From Parcubacteria group bacterium (GTDB lineage: Bacteria; Patescibacteriota; Minisyncoccia; Phycocordibacterales; Phycocordibacteraceae), in NCBI GenBank assembly GCA_028286545.1, contig JAQBRJ010000015.1:1-38761 (forward strand): 38,761 bases of DNA, read 5' to 3'. Position numbers and translations under genes: made by a program. The notes beneath the pieces are model-generated. The model was not told the DNA's origin. It saw only the letters and a list, made by a program, of their open reading frames with translations, and made no database searches. Below, piece by piece: positions 35,191-38,761 of the stretch. Position 1 is the first letter of the stretch; each line of letters starts with the position of its first letter.

Positions 35191-37401
35191 CTAGTCTTCA
35201 GAGTCGAGATCGTCTGCGTCTGCGCCAGCAGATGGTACTGCGCCGCTAAGGATTTCGCGTGGGCGAGAACCGTCTGCCGGACCGATAACCCCTTTCTCCT
35301 CGAGGATGTCCATAAGGCGAGCGGCACGAGAGTAGCCAATCCGGAGCTTTCGCTGGAGGTATGAGGTAGAAGCTCGACCTGCTTCCTCAACGGCTGCTTT
35401 AGCGTCCATATAAAGATCATCGTCGCTATCGTCATCCATATCGTTTGCGAGCATCATGGTCTCGTTGTTTTCCTGAAGCGAGACGCCCGTGCCGGTAAGG
35501 TCGACCGAAGAGAGGTTGCCAGCATTGTTCTTCTTGATATATTCAGCAACTTTCTTCACTTCTTGCTCTGAGATGTACGCCGTTTGTATACGTACAGGCT
35601 TCTGCATATCTGCACTCATGTAGAGCATGTCTCCGGCACCAAGAAGGGACTCAGCGCCACCTTGGTCAAGAATGGTGCGTGAATCGATCTGAGACGCCAC
35701 CTGGAGCGCCATACGGGTAGGGACGTTGGCCTTGATGAGACCGGTGATGACATTCACGGAAGGGCGCTGAGTAGAGAGGATGAGATGGATACCCACAGCA
35801 CGAGACATTTGAGCGAGACGTACGATTGCAGCCTCGAGTTCGCGAGGGTAGGTCTGCATGATGTCAGCGAGCTCATCGATAACAATAACGATGTATGGCA
35901 TTGCTTCGGGCATTTCTGCAGCGTTCTTCTTGCGCGCTGGTTCGAGAACTGTTTTATGGTACGAGTCGATATCACGAACTTGTTCACCTTCAAGGATGTT
36001 ATAGCGGCGATCCATTTCCTTTGCCGCCCACTTAAGCGCCATGATGCACTTCTTCGGGTCAGTGATGACCGGCGTGAGCAGGTGGGGGATACCGTTATAC
36101 AGCGTGAGCTCAACGCGCTTAGGATCAACCATGATGAAGCGAAGCGCGTTCGGACTATTGCGATACAGAAGGGAGGTGATGACGGCGTGGATAGCCACCG
36201 ATTTTCCAGAGCCCGTAGCACCGGCAATGAGTCCGTGAGGCATCTTCGCGACGTTTACATAGTGCGGCGTGCCGGCGATGTCGCGGCCGATAGCGGCAAG
36301 GATAGGCTTTGTGCTCGTATTCCACTCAGGGGCTGAGAGCACGCCGCCAAGACCAACCATAGCCTTCGATGCATTTGGTACTTCGATACCTACGAGCGAC
36401 TTGCCTGGGATAGGAGCTTCAATGCGAACGGGGTGTGCAGCGAGAGCCAGCTCAAGGTTGGTAACGAGCGATACGATCTTGTTAAGGCGCACACCTTCTG
36501 CTGGTTTGATGGCATAGCGGGTGACGGTAGGACCGACTGAGACTTCATCCATCTCAACGGAAATGCCGAAGTTAATAAAGGTGCGCTTAATGATATTTGC
36601 ATTTGCCTTGATGTCGCCGACACCTGGCTTGCCCTTATCAAGACTTAGGAGCGAAAGGGGAGGGGCATTGTACTCAGCATCGAAGTTCGGGATTGGAGCG
36701 GAACTTGTCTTTGTATTGTCATTGAAAAGAGTGACTGTAGGTTCTCGGTCCGGGTTGTGCGACGTATCTGTAGCCTCCTCTTCGGGGACTTCCTCTTCTT
36801 CTGAATCATCATCTCCCTCTGCGTCCTCAGCCATTTCTTTTGGCGTTCGAGAAGGAAGTTTAATAGAACCAAGCGCATCGGTGGCCCGACCTCCAACGGC
36901 AGTCATGCGCGCGAAAAGTTCCTTGATGTCCGTAACGATGCCTACGCCTACCAATATAAGTGCGCTAAGGAGTACGACTGCTCCAGCGTACCCGAAGCCT
37001 TGGACAGCCTTCATTCCTATAAGTGTGCCAAGCATGCCGCCCGGTCCGAGAGCACCATCTCTGTTTGGGTCGATTGCCCCCAGGAAGGTAAGTGAGGAAA
37101 GAATGATGAGTGCGACACCGAAGCTCGTGAGCGTCGGCATAAAGCTGCTTTCAAGAGCCACGGCGACACCGAGCATAATTATGCCGATAGGAAGAAGGAA
37201 GGCACCGGTACCTATGCCGACGTATGCGGAATGGAAAATAAGTGTGCCAAGGTCACCAGCAAAATTACTATCAAAAAGGTACCCGACGGCGCCGAGTGCA
37301 AGGATGAGTCCGAGGGCAATGCATACGACCGAGGCGGCCCATTTGGTGACCGCCCGGTAATTATCCGCGTCGCGCTTTCTCCTCGATTTTTTCTTAGCCA
37401 T
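35191..37401 (-). CDS. ftsK: DNA translocase FtsK
   Basis: Four N-terminal TM segments, Walker A 'PHGLIAGATGSGKSVAIH', 'IVIDELADIMQ', C-terminal gamma-like winged helix 'STSYLQRKLRIGYSRAARLMDILEEKGVIGPADGS'. Confidence 0.96.
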   Translation of the reverse strand: MAKKKSRRKRDADNYRAVTKWAASVVCIALGLILALGAVGYLFDSNFAGDLGTLIFHSAYVGIGTGAFLLPIGIIMLGVAVALESSFMPTLTSFGVALIILSSLTFLGAIDPNRDGALGPGGMLGTLIGMKAVQGFGYAGAVVLLSALILVGVGIVTDIKELFARMTAVGGRATDALGSIKLPSRTPKEMAEDAEGDDDSEEEEVPEEEATDTSHNPDREPTVTLFNDNTKTSSAPIPNFDAEYNAPPLSLLSLDKGKPGVGDIKANANIIKRTFINFGISVEMDEVSVGPTVTRYAIKPAEGVRLNKIVSLVTNLELALAAHPVRIEAPIPGKSLVGIEVPNASKAMVGLGGVLSAPEWNTSTKPILAAIGRDIAGTPHYVNVAKMPHGLIAGATGSGKSVAIHAVITSLLYRNSPNALRFIMVDPKRVELTLYNGIPHLLTPVITDPKKCIMALKWAAKEMDRRYNILEGEQVRDIDSYHKTVLEPARKKNAAEMPEAMPYIVIVIDELADIMQTYPRELEAAIVRLAQMSRAVGIHLILSTQRPSVNVITGLIKANVPTRMALQVASQIDSRTILDQGGAESLLGAGDMLYMSADMQKPVRIQTAYISEQEVKKVAEYIKKNNAGNLSSVDLTGTGVSLQENNETMMLANDMDDDSDDDLYMDAKAAVEEAGRASTSYLQRKLRIGYSRAARLMDILEEKGVIGPADGSRPREILSGAVPSAGADADDLDSED

Positions 37402-37500
37402 TCCTTATATTTTAGCACTCCAGCACTTCGCTGCACGGGTACTGGAGAGGGGAGTACTGCACTGCGAAAAGGCATCCAGAAAAGCTGTTCACTCTGGTCT

Positions 37501-37528
37501 TTTACAAAAAGGACTGGGTGGGTATACT
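37501..37528 (+). promoter_or_regulatory. Promoter for the 37563 gene
   Basis: TTTACA, 16-nt spacer, TATACT. Confidence 0.5.
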
Positions 37529-37562
37529 GTCCGTAATAGCTTTATGTCTTATACCTCGCGCC

Positions 37563-38366
37563 ATGGATAGTAAGGGACACCAAAAGGACAGTGGTGTACA
37601 AAAGACTCAGGATACCCGAGCGCAATTTGATGATTTTGTTCTAGAAAAAGGTATATTCTCTAACATATTTGAAAAGGACATACGTCGTGTCTATATCTAT
37701 AAAAAAGCTGAACGTCTCGCAAAAGCGATCCATTTGGTTGCTCCGGCTTTCCGGAATTCGCTCGCCCTTCGGGATCGAATGGACAAAGTTGCGGTTGGTT
37801 TAGTCGACGCGGCCATCCTTCCTCCCGCTGGTGCTCGTGACGCAATGAGCCGGGAACTTCTCGCGCTTTCGAGCGTCCTTTCTATCGCTCGCACGGGTGG
37901 TCTTTTGTCACCCATGAACGCTGACCTCATTGCGCGGGAAGCTCATCAGTTGTTGCAAGAGATAGCTACGTATGAAGAACCGCGACTCTTCCTCGAAGAT
38001 GCTCCTTCGCTTGCAGAACTCGCTCGGGATCTTGGGACTGAACGCAATCAATCAGCGCAGCTTTCTCGAACGCTCTCACTCTCTTCGACACCGTCTCCCA
38101 AGACCCCTCGCTCAACTCTGGCTGCACCCCGCGCGATTAATCCTAAAGGACAATCTATAGGACAAATAAAGGACAAGAACTCTGATCGTCGCGAAGCTAT
38201 TCGCTCAATACTTTCCTCAAAGGGCGCTTCCTATATAAAGGATATTTCTACACTCATTCGCGATGTAAGCGAAAAGACCATTCAGCGCGAACTTCAAGCA
38301 ATGGTTGAAAGTGGGGAACTCACCAAATCCGGTGAACGCCGATGGACCACCTACACGCTCGCGTAG
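37563..38366 (+). CDS. Hypothetical protein with possible C-terminal winged helix
   Basis: Start MDSKGHQKDSG; C-terminal 'RREAIRSILSSKGASYIKDISTLIRDVSEKTIQRELQAMVESGELTKSGERRWTTYTL' reads as a DeoR-like HTH. Confidence 0.7.
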   Translation: MDSKGHQKDSGVQKTQDTRAQFDDFVLEKGIFSNIFEKDIRRVYIYKKAERLAKAIHLVAPAFRNSLALRDRMDKVAVGLVDAAILPPAGARDAMSRELLALSSVLSIARTGGLLSPMNADLIAREAHQLLQEIATYEEPRLFLEDAPSLAELARDLGTERNQSAQLSRTLSLSSTPSPKTPRSTLAAPRAINPKGQSIGQIKDKNSDRREAIRSILSSKGASYIKDISTLIRDVSEKTIQRELQAMVESGELTKSGERRWTTYTLA

Positions 38367-38391
38367 TGCTTGTATTTCAACAAGTGTTCAA

Positions 38392-38420
38392 TTGACTTTT
38401 TGGCCTAAACAGGCTATCTT
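38392..38420 (+). promoter_or_regulatory. Sigma70-like promoter at the right edge
   Basis: TTGACT, 17-nt spacer, TATCTT. Confidence 0.6.
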
Positions 38421-38426
38421 CATAGT

Positions 38427-38761
38427 GTGGGTAACAGGCTCGTTTGTACCCCGAGAGCGAGGTGTGAATGAATTCGTTACATCTCCCTCGGGCGAAAACC
38501 TGAATGTTATCCACATTCGCTATACCAGCAATACGCAATCCTGCCCGCTATACTACGTAAGTATTCCGAAACGCAGGGGGCGCATGCTGACACGATAGAG
38601 AGAACATTGACATTCATCCGGGCTTCACGATGCGCATAGCATAGTGACTCGGACCCATAGTGCGCCTAAGAAACGCATGAGAATGTTAGGTCGGAAAGGT
38701 GTAAGCCTTAGCCGGCCAGCCCGTCTTTAGAGTAAGGCGGGCATCAGTACAGAAGCACAGG
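38427..38761 (+). ncRNA. Candidate structured non-coding RNA, truncated by the window edge; possibly derived RNase P RNA
   Basis: No credible ORF starts after the promoter; hairpins CCCGAG...CTCGGG, GGTCGG-AAGG...CCTT-CCGGCC, CCCGTC...GGCGGG; 'TCCGGGCTTCAC' with distal GAAGC complement. Confidence 0.4.

Noticed and set aside
36521-37360. 279-aa plus-strand ORF opposite ftsK
   Set aside because: Low-complexity Ser/Pro/Arg-rich translation, typical of an antisense shadow of a strongly biased gene; ftsK motifs are on the other strand.
38305-38598. 97-aa ORF at the right edge
   Set aside because: Starts inside the preceding gene in another frame and runs across the promoter; no protein-like conservation pattern.
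38427-38761. tmRNA, SRP RNA or rRNA start at the right edge
   Set aside because: No tmRNA TTCGA motif or tag frame, no SRP GGAAGCAGCC core, and no recognisable 16S/23S 5' sequence.
1-38761. CRISPR arrays, transposons, prophage or toxin-antitoxin modules
   Set aside because: No regularly spaced repeats, transposase or integrase motifs, or phage structural genes seen in the ORF translations.

Overview
The window reads as a compact chromosomal segment of a small-genome bacterium. Small single-domain genes, tight packing and the family content suggest Candidate Phyla Radiation/Patescibacteria (Parcubacteria-like); this is inference, because no rRNA is present. Core content: secE-nusG-rplK; a near-complete dTMP/one-carbon set (DHFR, dCMP deaminase, thyA, dut, tmk, glyA); four aminoacyl-tRNA synthetases (argS, ileS, glyS, metG); recO, glmM, tatD, rpsF-ssb-rpsR, efp, an ECF-like sigma factor, recA and ftsK. 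Most notable observations: (1) IleRS carries an in-frame ~190-aa histidine-phosphatase-like domain; (2) the gene directly downstream of glyS resembles a tRNA-dependent cyclodipeptide synthase and is followed by a DUF427-like gene; (3) a set of orphan, more GC-rich ORFs with strong Shine-Dalgarno sites and their own terminators sits among core genes that mostly lack obvious SDs. The largest (18051-19463) has a long leader with a perfect 9-nt anti-SD/SD pair enclosing two hairpins, and its whole locus is bracketed by 28-nt imperfect direct repeats; (4) a promoter followed by a structured, non-coding right edge, possibly a derived RNase P RNA; (5) a cluster of GC-rich perfect inverted repeats inside recO. 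No CRISPR array, transposase, tRNA or rRNA gene was recognised. All family calls come from reading motifs by eye; no database search was run.
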